From contig OU744451.1 of assembly GCA_916610825.1 (NCBI GenBank), positions 7,547,345 to 7,611,344 on the forward strand: a DNA stretch of 64,000 nt, written 5' to 3'. How positions within the stretch are numbered: the first letter of the stretch is position 1; each line of letters begins with the position of its first letter. Source of the stretch: Haliclystus octoradiatus (Eukaryota > Cnidaria > Staurozoa > Stauromedusae > Haliclystidae). The position numbers were made by a program, and so were the translations under genes. A model generated the notes under the pieces. That model was not told where the DNA came from. It searched no databases and saw only the letters and a program-made list of their open reading frames with translations. Positions 46,248 to 62,000 of the stretch are shown here, in pieces.

Positions 46248-48994
46248 ATGGCTGCTTCGAAAATAGGAAATGCATTATCATTGAAACAGGTTTGCTATAA
46301 AGAAATTGTGATCGGTAGCTTGTTTGTAAATACATTTCTGAAGGGTTAGCTTTCTATACCAGCTCATGTTTAAATTGTATCCAAACTTCAATGAAATTAA
46401 CATTCCTTGCCGCTGGGCGCTGGTATGTTACAAACTTACATGTGAACTGTAAATCTAAGCATTCTCTTTGTAAATTGTTGTGACTATTAAAATACTAAAA
46501 TTGTATGTGGGATTTGGTAAATGACACATTTGATAATGGCATTTCGAAAATCCATTTTGAATATTTAACTGGTCTGATTTTTGGAATGGATTGAAATATG
46601 TGAACACTAATTCTCATTGCTATGAGGAGTTTGGATTTTGGCACCAGCATTGCCAGCCAGCATTGCTAGCATTGCGTACCAGCCCCAAGCCCCTGAGATA
46701 TCTGGCAGAAAGCCTTTTGAATGCAGTCTGGATACAGCCCAGTGGTTGTGAACTTGTTAGGATTACCATGATACCGTATACCCCCTGGATAACACCTCTC
46801 TTGTTACACCGAAATGATTAGTTTTAGCTAGGCAATATACGAGAGAGTAGTGTACCTAAATATACTTGATTATCATAAATAATACATGGTTATCATACTG
46901 TGTTCACTAATATAACGATGGTAAAAATCTTAATTTTCATCATTTTTCACATTTTCAGTTTATCAGAAGACGTAATGTTATCCGATTATATCGAAGTATG
47001 ATGAAGACCACTACATTAGTGAACGATTCCAATCATCAAAATGAACTCAAAGATTGGATTCGAAGTGAATTCAAACAACAGAAATCTGAAACTAATGAGG
47101 TATGCCTGTCTTTTACATAAATGATGTTATGAATTATTCAGCAACCGTATGTGAAATATAATTTATCTGCAGATTTCCAAGACATTTATTTTTCCAAACA
47201 TTACTTTTTTGGAATGATGGGATATGTTTTCATGGATATGAATTTGAAAGATATATTAACCTTAGAACGATATTTAGTTGTTTATAAACCGAGTAGAGTA
47301 CCACAATCAAACAATAAGAAAATACTCAAAGAACACTATCACCATAGTTACCAACTAAAATGAATGATCTCACAGTTAAAGTTAGATGCTGTTCCACATT
47401 GGAAACGTTTAAAATTATAATTAAAAACGTACCTATTTAAGAATGCTTATTCACTGTATTAAAATGTAAACAATAAAGTTGTAAATATCATTTTTAATTG
47501 TTTTTTTGTAACAAAGGACAGCGTTTAAAAACACGGGATTTTACAACGTTTCGCCATATCATAACTTCATGGCATCATCAGGTATATAAATACAAATTAA
47601 AAAATTACAAATATATGGAGTTTGAGATTACAAAGGAAATTATCAAATACAATTACACAGAAATTAAACAAACAACCGGGATTTTATAGAATCCGATTGC
47701 GTGTTGAATGTTTGCTTGATTTGCCTATTGCAAGCAAAAATAAGAATGACGTTAATGTTGTATTACCTTTTAAGGATCAAATTTCGGCAAATAACTTGAA
47801 AAGGCAATCATCAAAACTCAGTACAAATATCGGTCAAATTATCAGACCAATTTTTAGCAGTAAAAAACTTATTGATGATTTGACGATACGCGGACAAAAG
47901 CCACCAATGTTGTCCCGTCGATGCGTTGTGTATTGATTTCAATGTAACTTGTGTGATGCTAGTTATGTTGGCTATACATGCCAACACCTTCATCAACGTA
48001 TTGACGGACACATCGGTTCAGCTGTTGGCGCAAACCTTCGTCACTCTCACGGTTTAACTGTCCAGAACAGTCATCACGCTTTCCTTGTTTTGAATAAATG
48101 CAAAAACAAAACTGATTGTCTTATTTATGAAATGCTTGCTATCAGGCGAATCAAGTCAACACTCAACACACGTATAAATGTACATTTTATGCATATTATA
48201 ATGTTACTTTTTATTCTTTTTAAATTTAAATTTTGTAAAAGCGCTATTGGATATTTTAATAGAAATAGCGCCATAGAAATAAAATATATTATTATTATAT
48301 GTTATATGTGACGTGAGCTACCATAACCATTTAATTTTATTCAAAATAGGTTCTTTCCAGACACAAAGGAATTCCTCAGATCTGGTTTCCCAGTAAAAAA
48401 TATAAAGACTTATGATGACAATAAATTTTTTCCTTACTCTTCAGAATTGAGAAATCAATGTTAAACCAAATTCATATTCTGTTTCATGGGAGGCACAACA
48501 CACAACAAGAACTATGTTGAACAAGAAGCAGTTGTCTGTTTCCGAGCCAGAGCAAAAACTACTTGATAAGACCAATTACAGTATACAATTCTCATTTTCA
48601 TTACCACCAAGGCTGTAGATTACTGAGATTTAAGTAATTACTTTTGTGAAAAATTAATTAATTTCAATTACTAATTACTCAACAAATAAAAGTAATCTCG
48701 ATTACTAATTACTGATTACTCTTGAAAGCGAAAAAAGTGAAATAGAAGCATAACAAAACAAAAAAACTATTAATTGTAAATTACCACAGAAACTATTTTC
48801 TTGAGAATTATTTTCAATCTAAGTACACGAACATGGTAAGTTGTTACGGTATGTTATAGTTACATATTTTGAATTTAATGATATGATTGTTTTTATATTG
48901 ATTTAATTTAATCTAGGAAGTGATTAATATTCATGTCACAAGAGGAGAAAAAGCTTTACGTGAGCTAACATCTGCTGTACATCTTGCAAAATAA
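46248..48994 (+). CDS. LYRM2: LYR motif-containing protein 2
   Basis: Small mitochondrial LYR-family protein; relatives act with acyl carrier protein in respiratory complex and Fe-S protein assembly. Exons: 46248-46289, 46959-47099, 48917-48994, each phase 0, giving 86 residues (human 88). The N-terminus MAASKIGNALSLKQ is short and basic, fitting mitochondrial import. The LYR tripeptide is in RRRNVIRLYRSM, followed by LKDWIRSEFKQQKSETNE and the helical end RGEKALRELTSAVHLAK. Every block matches vertebrate LYRM2 in order. An AATAAA at 48993-48998 overlaps the TAA stop, which implies a very short 3' UTR if used. Tail-to-tail with TRAPPC3. Confidence 0.95.
47500..48311 (+). pseudogene. Penelope-like retroelement remnant with GIY-YIG endonuclease
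   Basis: From about 47690 the frame reads a connector with VVLPFKDQISANNLK and RGQKPPMLSRRCVVY, then a GIY-YIG-type nuclease with CNLCDASYVGYTCQHLHQR and, near the end, CKNKTDCLIYEMLAIRRIKSTLNT, as in the C-terminus of Penelope-like elements. One TGA stop at 47934-47936 breaks the frame just before FQCNLCD; the frame then continues. The reverse transcriptase proper is absent. Upstream, 47520-47590 holds an AACGTTTCGCC...CATCATCAGG stretch like the terminal repeats of such elements. It lies in LYRM2 intron 2. Dead copy. Confidence 0.75.
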
Positions 48995-49137
48995 TAAAAC
49001 CAGCCTACTACATATGATCTTGATGAGGGAAAAGCTATATTACAAAAGGCAGAAGACTACATATTAACATCCTCATTATATGTCAATTGTAGACCTACTG
49101 GGGCTAGATGTATGATTGATAAAAGGAGATTTGTTCC

Positions 49138-52858
<3,721 letters not shown>

Positions 52859-52937
52859 TTAGATTTAGTTTCCTTCTTCTTTTATGCAATAAATATAGTA
52901 AACAAGAAAAGAAACTAGCTAGAAATCTAGAATTAGA

Positions 52938-55900
52938 GGGAGTGCCTAAAACCCAGACCCAGACCCAGACTCAGACCCAGACCAGAGGCCTAAAACCCAG
53001 ACTCAGAATCAGACCGGATTGATTTTAAAGTCTACTTTTCGTAGTGTAAACAGGAGAATCGTTTCTTAAATTTGACTCAAATCGATAGAGAAACATTATA
53101 TTATCATTTGTTGGTAAAATTTCTGGTGATTAACGCAACAGGTTGATAGCAATGCAGTTCGGATTTCGGTCGATAAAAATGGATTAAACACAAACCAGCC
53201 GAATTTCTTCATTCCCAACGTCCATACGAACATTCGCAACGTCTCATACGAACATTCGACTTCAGATGAAAAGACCAATTAGGAAGGAAATAACGCCAGA
53301 ATCAGACTTTCTTTTGGACTTATAGCAAATTAACAACATTAATGATGAAGAACTAAAGAAAATGAAAGCTTGGCTGTGATTATATACGAAGGACTTTTAC
53401 AAAACAAACCTATCATAATCATCTACGATCGCCGCGATTTTGAATGTTTGTTTGGAACGCTGTGAATATGCGTATGGAAAAAAGGAACCTATATATTCGT
53501 TTAACTCAGGTATTATGAGTTGTTGTTGCCTAGTATTTTAAAGTAGTCAAAGATTGGGTCTACTCATGGCATTTCATGTTTTCGTTTGGTCGCCATTTTT
53601 GGAACTTTAACCCGACCCAGCGTCCGGTCTGAGATTTGTTATCTTTATTGATTTAATGAACTACAGATCGAATAAAGGCAATTTAGCGTTTTGAAACTAT
53701 TCATTTTGTTCTGTTCTCCTCATTCTAAATGTTGTGTTCTTGCCAATAATCCACTAAAGTCTGATATATGCCATTTTATTTTGGTCTGGGTTTTCATCGA
53801 CAATGACGTCGCCGCGTTTTGGATGTTCGTATGAGTCGCTGTCAACTTTATCCCGATCCAACGTCCTGTTTGAGATTTCCAAAGTCTGATATCTACCATT
53901 TTGTTTTGGTCTAGGTTTTCATCGACAATGACGTCACCGCGTTTTGAATATTCGTTTGAGTCGCTATGAATTTTAACGTCCTGTCTGAGAATTGTTACCT
54001 TTATTAATTTAAGGAACTAGAGGTCGAATAAAGGCAATTTTGTGTTCTGAAACTATTCTTTTTGTTCTGTTCTTTGCATTCTCAGTGTTGTGTTTTTATC
54101 AATAGTCTACTGAAGTCTTTTATATGTCATTTTATCTTGGTCTGGGTTTTCGTCGACAATGACGTCGCCGCGTTTTGAATGTTCGTATGAGTCGCTGTCA
54201 ACTTAAACCCGATCCAATGTCCGGTCTGAGATTTCCAAAGTCTGATATCTACCATTTTGTTTTGGTCTGGGTTTTCGTTGACAATGACGTCACCGCGTGT
54301 TGAATGTTCGTATGAGTCGTTGTCAACTTTCACCCGATCCAGCGTCCGGTCTGAGATTTGTTACCTTTATTAATTTAAGGAACGGTAGATCGAATAAAGG
54401 CAATTTTGCTTTCTGAAACTATTCATTTTGTTCTGTTCTTTGCATTCTCAGTGTTGAGTTTTTGTCAATAGTCTACTGAAGTCTTATATATGTCATTTTA
54501 TTTTGGTCTGGGTTTTCGTCGACAATGATGTCGCCGCGTTTTGAATGTTCGTATGAGTCGCTGTCAACTTAAACCCGATCCAACGTCCCGGTCTGAGATT
54601 TCCAAAGTCTGATATCTACCATTTTGTTTTGGTCTGGGTTTTCATCGACAATGACGTCACCGCGTTTTGAATGTTCGTTTGAGTCGCTATGAATTTTAAC
54701 GTCCTGTCTGAGAATTGTTACCTTTATTAATTTAAGTAACTAGAGGTCGAATAAAAGCAATTTTGCGTTCTGAAACTATTCATTTTGTTCTGTTCTTTGC
54801 GTTCTCGGTGTTGTGTTTTTGTCAATAGTCTACTGAAGTCTTATATATGTCATTTTATTTTGGTCTGGGTTTTCGTCGACAATGATGTCGCCGCGTTTTG
54901 AATGTCCGTGTGAGTCGCTGTCGACTTTAACACGATCCAGCGTCCGGTAAAACAAAATGGTAGATATCAGACTTTGGAAATCTCAGACCGGACGTTGGAT
55001 CGGGTTATAGTTGACAGCGACTCATACGAACATTCAAAACGCGGCGACGTCATTGTCAACGAAAACCCAGACCAAGATAAAATGACATATAAAAGACTTC
55101 AGTAGACTATTGATAAAAACACACAACACTGAGAATGCAAAGAACAGAACAAAATGAATAGTTTCAGAACGCAAAATTGCCTTTATTCGACCTCTAGTTC
55201 CTTAAATTAATAAAGGTAACAATTCTAAGACAGGACGTTAAAATTCTTAGCGACTCAAACGAACATTCAAAACGCGGTGACGTCATTGTCGATGAAAACC
55301 CAGACCAAAACAAAATGGTAGATATCAGACTTTGGAAATCTCAGACCGGACGTTGGATCGGGTTATAGCTGACAGCGACTCATACGAACATTCTAAACGC
55401 GGCGACGTCATTGTCAACGAAAACCCAGACCAAGATAAAATGACATATAAAAGACTTCAGTAGACTATTGATAAAAACACAACACTGAGAATGCAAAGAA
55501 CAGAACAAAATGAATAGTTTCAGAACGCAAAATTGCCTTTATTCGACCTCTAGTTCCTTAAATTAATAAAGGTAACAATTGTAAGACAGGACGTTAAAAT
55601 TCTTAGCGACTCAAACGAACATTCAAAACGCGGCGACGTCATTGTCAACGAAAACCCAGACCAAGATAAAAACACAACACTGAGAATGCAAAGAACAGAA
55701 CAAAATGAATAGTTTCAGAACGCAAAATTGCCTTTATTCGACCTCTAGTTCCTTAAATTAATAAAGGTAACAATTGTAAGACAGTAGGACGTTAAAATTC
55801 TTAGCGACTCATACGAACATTCAAAACGCGGCGACGTCATTGTCAACGAAAACCCAAAAATTAAAATGACATATAAAAGACTTCAGTAGACTATTGATAA

Positions 55901-57769
55901 AAACACAACACTGAGAATGAAAAGAACAGAACAAAATGAATAGTTTCAGAACGCAAAATTGCCTTTATTCGACCTCTAGTTCCTTAAATTAATAAAGGTA
56001 ACAATTCTAAGACAGGACGTTAAAATTCTTAGCGACTCAAACGAACATTCAAAACTCGGTGACGTCATTGTCGATGAAAACCCAGACCAAAACAAAATGG
56101 TAGATATCAGACTTGGAAATCTCAGACCGGACGTTGGATCGGGTTAAAGCTAACAACGACTCATACGAACATTCAAAACGCAGTGACGTCATTGTCGACG
56201 AAAACCCAGACCAAGATAAAATGACATATAAAAGACTTCAGTAGACTATTGATAAAAACACAACACTGAGGGTGCAAAGAACAGAACAAAATGAATAGTT
56301 TCAGAACACAAAATTCCCTTTATTCGACCTCTAGTTCCTTAAATTAATAAAGGTAACAATTCTCAGACAGGACGTTAAAATTCATAGCGACTCAAACGAA
56401 TATTCAAAACGCGGTGACGTCATTGTCGATGAAAACCCAGACCAAAACAAAATGGTAGATATCAGACTTCGGAAATCTCAGACCGGACGTTGGATCGGGT
56501 TTAAGTTGACAGCGACTCATGCGAACATTCAAAACGCGGCGACGTCATTGTCGACGAAAACCCAGACCAAGATAAAATGACATATAAAAGACTTCAGTAG
56601 ACTATTGATAAAAACACAACACTGAGAATGCAAAGAACAGAACAAAATGAATAGTTTCAGAACGCAAAATTGCCTTTATTCGACCTCTAGTTCCTTAAAT
56701 TAATAAAGGTAACAATTGTAAGACAGGACGTTAAAATTCTTAGCGACTCAAACGAACATTCAAAACGCGGTGACGTCATTGTCGATGAAAACCCAGACCA
56801 AAACAAAATGGTAGATATCAGACTTTGGAAATCTCAAACCGGACGTTGGATCCGGATAAAGTTGACAGCGACTCATACGAACATTCAAAACGCGGCGACG
56901 TCATTGTCGATGAAAACCCAGACCAAAATAAAATGGCATGTATCAGACTTTAGTGGATTATTGGCAAGAACACAACATTTAGAATGAGGAGAACAGAACA
57001 AAATGAATAGTTTCAAAACGCTAAATTGCCTTTATTCGATCTGTAGTTCATTAAATCAATAAAGATAACAAATCTCAGACCGGACGCTGGGTCGGGTTAA
57101 AGTTCCAAAAATGGCGATCAAACGAAAACATGAAATGCCATGAGTAGACCCAATCTTTGACTACTTTAAAATACTAGGCAACAACAACTCATAATACCTG
57201 AGTTAAACGAATATATAGGTTCTTTTTTTCCATACGCATATTCACAGCGTTCCAAACAAACATTCAAAATCGCGGCGATCGTAGATGATTATGATAGGTT
57301 TGTTTTGTAAAAGTCCTTCGTATATAATCACAGCCAAGCTTTCATTTTCTTCAGTTCTTCATCATTAATGTTGTTAATTTGCTATAAGTCCAAAAGAAAG
57401 TCTGATTCTGGCGTTATTTCCTTCCTAATTGGTCTTTTCATCTGAAGTCGAATGTTCGTATGAGACGTTGCGAATGTTCGTATGGACGTTGGGAATGAAG
57501 AAATTCGGCTGGTTTGTGTTTAATCCATTTTTATCGACCGAAATCCGAACTGCATTGCTATCAACCTGTTGCGTTAATCACCAGAAATTTTACCAACAAA
57601 TGATAATATAATGTTTCTCTATCGATTTGAGTCAAATTTAAGAAACGATTCTCCTGTTTACACTACGAAAAGTAGACTTTAAAATCAATCCGGTCTGAGT
57701 CTGAGTCTGGGTTTTAGGCCTCTGGTCTGGGTCTGAGTCTGGGTCTGGGTCTGGGTTTTAGGCACTCCC
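52938..57769. mobile_element. 4.8-kb fold-back (Mutator-like) transposon
   Basis: Left end GGGAGTGCCTAAAACCC, right end GGGTTTTAGGCACTCCC, with AGAATTAGA duplicated at 52929-52937 and 57770-57778 (9 bp, perfect). The two arms meet at about 54949. The outer ~820 bp of each arm are almost identical in inverted orientation (one mismatch in the first ~75 bp); the inner part is tandem repeats of ~365 bp, more numerous in the right arm (2.8 kb) than the left (2.0 kb). Each arm carries the same 60-codon frame (53096-53278 minus, 57429-57611 plus), with no transposase-like features. Nine-base duplications and long inverted repeats suggest a non-autonomous Mutator-like element. The arms' similarity implies a young insertion. 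Confidence 0.92.
53806..56905. repeat. Internal tandem repeats with CRE-type palindromes
   Basis: The core of the fold-back. On the left arm GGTCTGGGTTTTC is followed by GACAATGACGTCACCGCG or the variant GACAATGACGTCGCCGCG; equivalent motifs start at 53911, 54271 and 54639, about 365 bp apart. The right arm has the reverse complement. TGACGTCA occurs at 53929-53936 and in several other units on both arms; this is the CREB/ATF palindrome. Confidence 0.85.
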
Positions 57770-57850
57770 AGAATTAGAAGCTCAATTGATTTTGCTAGAA
57801 AAACGCCCCATTTTCTTTGAGCCTCGCACTTGATACAGCACTAGAGTAGC

Positions 57851-57948
57851 TAGCCTGCTCGCAGACTCACTGTCAAAATGTAAATTTGGTAAACAGTGTC
57901 TACTGTTTACCAAATTTACATTTTGACAGTGAGTCTGCGAGCAGGCTA
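57851..57948. repeat. Perfect 47-bp hairpin with 4-base loop
   Basis: Left arm 57851-57897 begins TAGCCTGCTCGCAGACTC; right arm 57902-57948 is its exact reverse complement; the loop is GTCT. The tip TAGCCTGC is shared with the transposon at 31872-32330, so it may be a deletion derivative of that type. It lies 82 bp from the fold-back. Confidence 0.9.
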
Positions 57949-58327
57949 AGAACTAGGAAAATCCAAAGAGAAAATCCCCAAATCCCTGAATTAATAGGGG
58001 AGATTTCCCTAATAGGAAAATCTATGATTTATGCACTTGTTGACGTCATGAAGCAGATGAGTCTATGGAATGTGATAAATTATTAAAAGAGGAAATGTTT
58101 GGATACATGACTAAACTGGCGTATTGGATATTAGATAATATTGGCCTTCAAACAATATCTCAATAAAGGATGCAACTGGCTTAATCATTGTAATAGTATC
58201 ATTATTGCACAATTTACACTATTCTATTGAGATATTGAAATCCTCAATCTAAGGATTCGAGATTTTCGCACTAAGTAATGTCGTTGTTCCAATCGCATAT
58301 AGAAGAGTACAATCAATAATGCCAAAC

Positions 58328-58453
58328 TCAGTAAATATCATTTCTGTGAACCTATCGAAATAAAAGTTATTTCTATTTTCTATTCTACAATCAGTAAATA
58401 TCATTTCTGTGAACCTATTAAAATAAAAGTTATTTCTATTTTCTATTCTACAA
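58328..58453 (+). repeat. 63-bp tandem duplication, two copies
   Basis: Units starting CAGTAAATATCATTTCTGTG at 58329 and 58392 differ only in one dinucleotide. Intergenic between TRAPPC3 and CEP43. Confidence 0.85.
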
Positions 58454-58581
58454 TTAAAGTTCTTGCAATTATCCCACCTCCTTTATCATTTTACACTTAA
58501 TCGTATATGTTACATGTCATTTTATACTACCTACAAATCACAAATCAAAATAGATTATTTTGAAAGTAGGGAAGTTTTCAT

Positions 58582-58635
58582 ACAAAAAAAACAGTTCATG
58601 AACCGTTCATGAACTCATGAACTGATCTCGACAGG
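58582..58635. repeat. GTTCATGAAC-family repeat, short
   Basis: AAAAAACAGTTCATGAACCG to CATGAACTGATCTCGACAGG; compact diverged hairpin like 23882-23946. Confidence 0.6.
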
Positions 58636-59082
58636 AGTTGTTAGGGCATCAGGTGGTAGTGGGATCTTAAAGGTGGAACTAATACTCAAGTATGACCATA
58701 ATCAATATATGACAAAGGACAACTTCATGACGATTGAACACAAACGCAGAAAACAGATTTTTTTTTCTTTGTTTGAATTTTATACAGATATGCACCTTGA
58801 GCTCCTAATGAGCATTGTTAGGCATTTTGTAGGCTACACTGATTTCTCAATTATGTTAATGGGATTTTTGAACATTTTATACAGCTTTTCAACTATTATG
58901 TAATCTATTTCTCTGTTGTCATTGATTATGGATAGCCCATTCAAAAATTTTACCATTAAATGATTCACTACTGTACAATACACTAAAACTTTGATTTATA
59001 TCAGATCAGTTTCTAGGTTAACAGTCAAAACAAAGTCCAGTTGTTTTTGGATATATTAGTTGATGTATTATATTGTGCGTTA

Positions 59083-62000
59083 TCATGGTAGTATATCTTC
59101 TCCATAGTCATATCCACCATCACTCATATGCGATATTGTACAATCTGTTGCGTCGTCACCGTTCTGAAAGTAACAATAAAGATTAATTAAAAATTTGAAG
59201 TGTAAGACTGTGGACGATGTGAGGGAGACATTAAAAATGACACAACCTGTTAATCAACTAAATATAATATTGGTCAACTTAACATGAACGATCCAACACA
59301 ACTGTGCAACACGACTTGAGACATCTTATTTACAAAAGAATAACTTCTGATCTGAAATCTTGAGGTCAAATAACAGGAGGGGACATCATGCAATTTATCC
59401 AAACATCTAAAGCACATAATTTTTTATCACAGCTCTTGAGTTATTCAAGTAAATAAAGCATCTAAACTTGATGGAGGATTAAACACAACTGTCTGCACAT
59501 GACTTAACAACCTTTAAATCAGAGCTATCTATTTATAAGAGTGGGACACACAACTTTTGAGCTCGAAAATCGCCATTTTCGTTCCATTTAAAACAAGGTT
59601 TAAGCCGGACTTAGTCAATCAAACAACAATCATCAAATACCGATTTAAAATTTGACATTTACAACTTTCCACATTTGAATCAAAGCATACCCTGCTTTCT
59701 GCAAAACTTCCTATAGATAAATGTTCCTCGATTTCTTCTGATATGCTTCCATCACCTGACCTCTTAGAACTAAAAAATTTGAATATAAAAATATAGATTA
59801 TTAATAGGGTATTATAGAACATGAAGTAATGTATATTCTGGTCATGTTATTTTTCTTCAAACAATATTTTAGAAAAGCTAGATTTAAAATGTTAAATATA
59901 TATCATATATCTATATGCATTAAAGCAGGCAACTTCTTTCCTATTTAAAGCACAACACTGTATATAGAAACTGCCGGTCTGAATCTAGATATAATCAGTA
60001 ACTTTTTTACAAATAATCTATCAATTTACTGTAGTTTTTTTAGCACTTTAACTGCCTCCATTAATACATTTGCAGTCAAACCTGTTATAACGGTCACCTC
60101 TATACAGCGGCCACCTGTCTATAGTGGTCACGTTTGCAATGTCTAAAATAGTATTTTCTATTGAATCAAACCTGTGTATAAAGGCCATCTGTCTATAGTG
60201 GTCAGTTTATCTACCTCTCGTAGCTGGCCGTTATATACAGGTTTCACTGTACTGCGGTGTTAAGCATTGTAACTACCTTGAAGGTTGGAAATCTTCATCT
60301 TCGTAGTTAAAGTCATCTTTGGGTATTTCTACAATAAAAAACAAGACAAGTATGCATACTAACGATTTTTATAATGCCAAATAAAATGTATAAAATATTC
60401 TAACCAACTCACCAAAACCAAGCTGATTGATCTTTTCATCAATAGCAGCTAAATCGTTCCAATCAGGGGACTTAGGAGCTACAAAACGAAGTTATATCAT
60501 GATAGAAATACAGAAAATAATATTGTCGATGTCTGCATGTCGATTGGGGATTACAGTAGAGATTTTGTGCACCATATTTGAAGTAAAGGACCTTTAAAAT
60601 CAATTATCACTGTGAGCTACCCCCTATACATAGTATTAGTAGGAATTGTAGCAAAATAGGTAATATTGAACTACGTCACCATTCACTAATGTATCTAATA
60701 GCCACATTTCTATAATGGTCAATTCCTTTTTATATTTGCTATAGTATTATAACACATATAAATATACTGTAATAAAAATAATAGTGGGGTAGTTCCACAC
60801 TTGTTCTTGGTAGAGTGCCTGATGAAAATTATCAGAACGTTCATTCAATGAGAGTTGAAAATAAGCCATGTCAGGTTACGCTACTTCAAGTTTCACACCA
60901 TAAGGTGATCATCAGGCGATTTATTTCAATTAGACTACAAAAAGTTATCCGTAACCTATATGAGCTAATTTATATGAAATGCCTGATGATCGCCTCGTGA
61001 CCTCACAGTGTGAAACTTGAAGTAGCGTAATCTGGCATTTCTCATCCTTGACATCCTGTCCTTGATTCTATCTGCTATATAAACAGATCTCTCTTTCCTA
61101 ACTTTGTGTAATAGCATTCGAATCGGGTTTGGATCACAACATTTTTCAAACATTTGGAATACTAGTACTCAATCTGATATACAATCCATAGAAGTAAGCA
61201 CTTACCGTTACCTGATATGCGATTTTGACTGTTGATACCAGTAAGAGGAGGTAATTCTTTCCCTGATCCCGTTAAAGGAGGAAGACGGCTACCTGCTGAG
61301 CTGTTTGCGTTACCCATACCCAAGCTTTTTGGTATTCTTAAAGAAATAAAAACAAAACATAAAAAAGGATGGTTAACATTCTCAATGAGAAAGTGAAGAC
61401 AATACAATAATTGAAATGTATAGGCTACAACTTGGCAAGATGTTACAAATACTGGACATTGCTTCCAGGGAGTTTGACACAAAGTGAAAATGAGCAGATT
61501 TCATAATTCTATATTTTATCATATAACAGATCATTCTTTTTTAAGCTGTTGGTGGAAACATCCAACACTAATTTTCCATAATCTTAATTTTGAATTTTGA
61601 AAGAAAAATATTACTGGATTCATGAAATGTTTGTGAGCTATTCATGAACTTTATCAACTATCATAAATTCTTCATGAACACTTTATACTCAAATCATGGA
61701 TTGCACAATTTTGAGTTAGGAAGTTCACGGAAACTGGGTCATTTAATGTTTATAAACTGTTATCAGTATACAACTACAGGATATATATACTGTAGTTGCT
61801 AATTTAAGTATATTTATCTGATGGAAAAAGTATCTTGTAATATGTCCCTTGAATCAACAAAATATACTAACCTTTCTCTCTCTGAATGATCAGATAAATC
61901 ATCGGCTAAACTTGACAATGGACTTTTACCAGCTGTTTCAGTTGGCTTTGAAGTATGCCTAAAATGAAATGTCATAAAAATATGTTAAAAATTGTACACA

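Noticed and set aside
53096..53278. 60-codon frame present in both fold-back arms as a transposon protein
   Set aside because: Identical only because the arms are inverted copies; too short, no domain, and no sign of selection that I can see.
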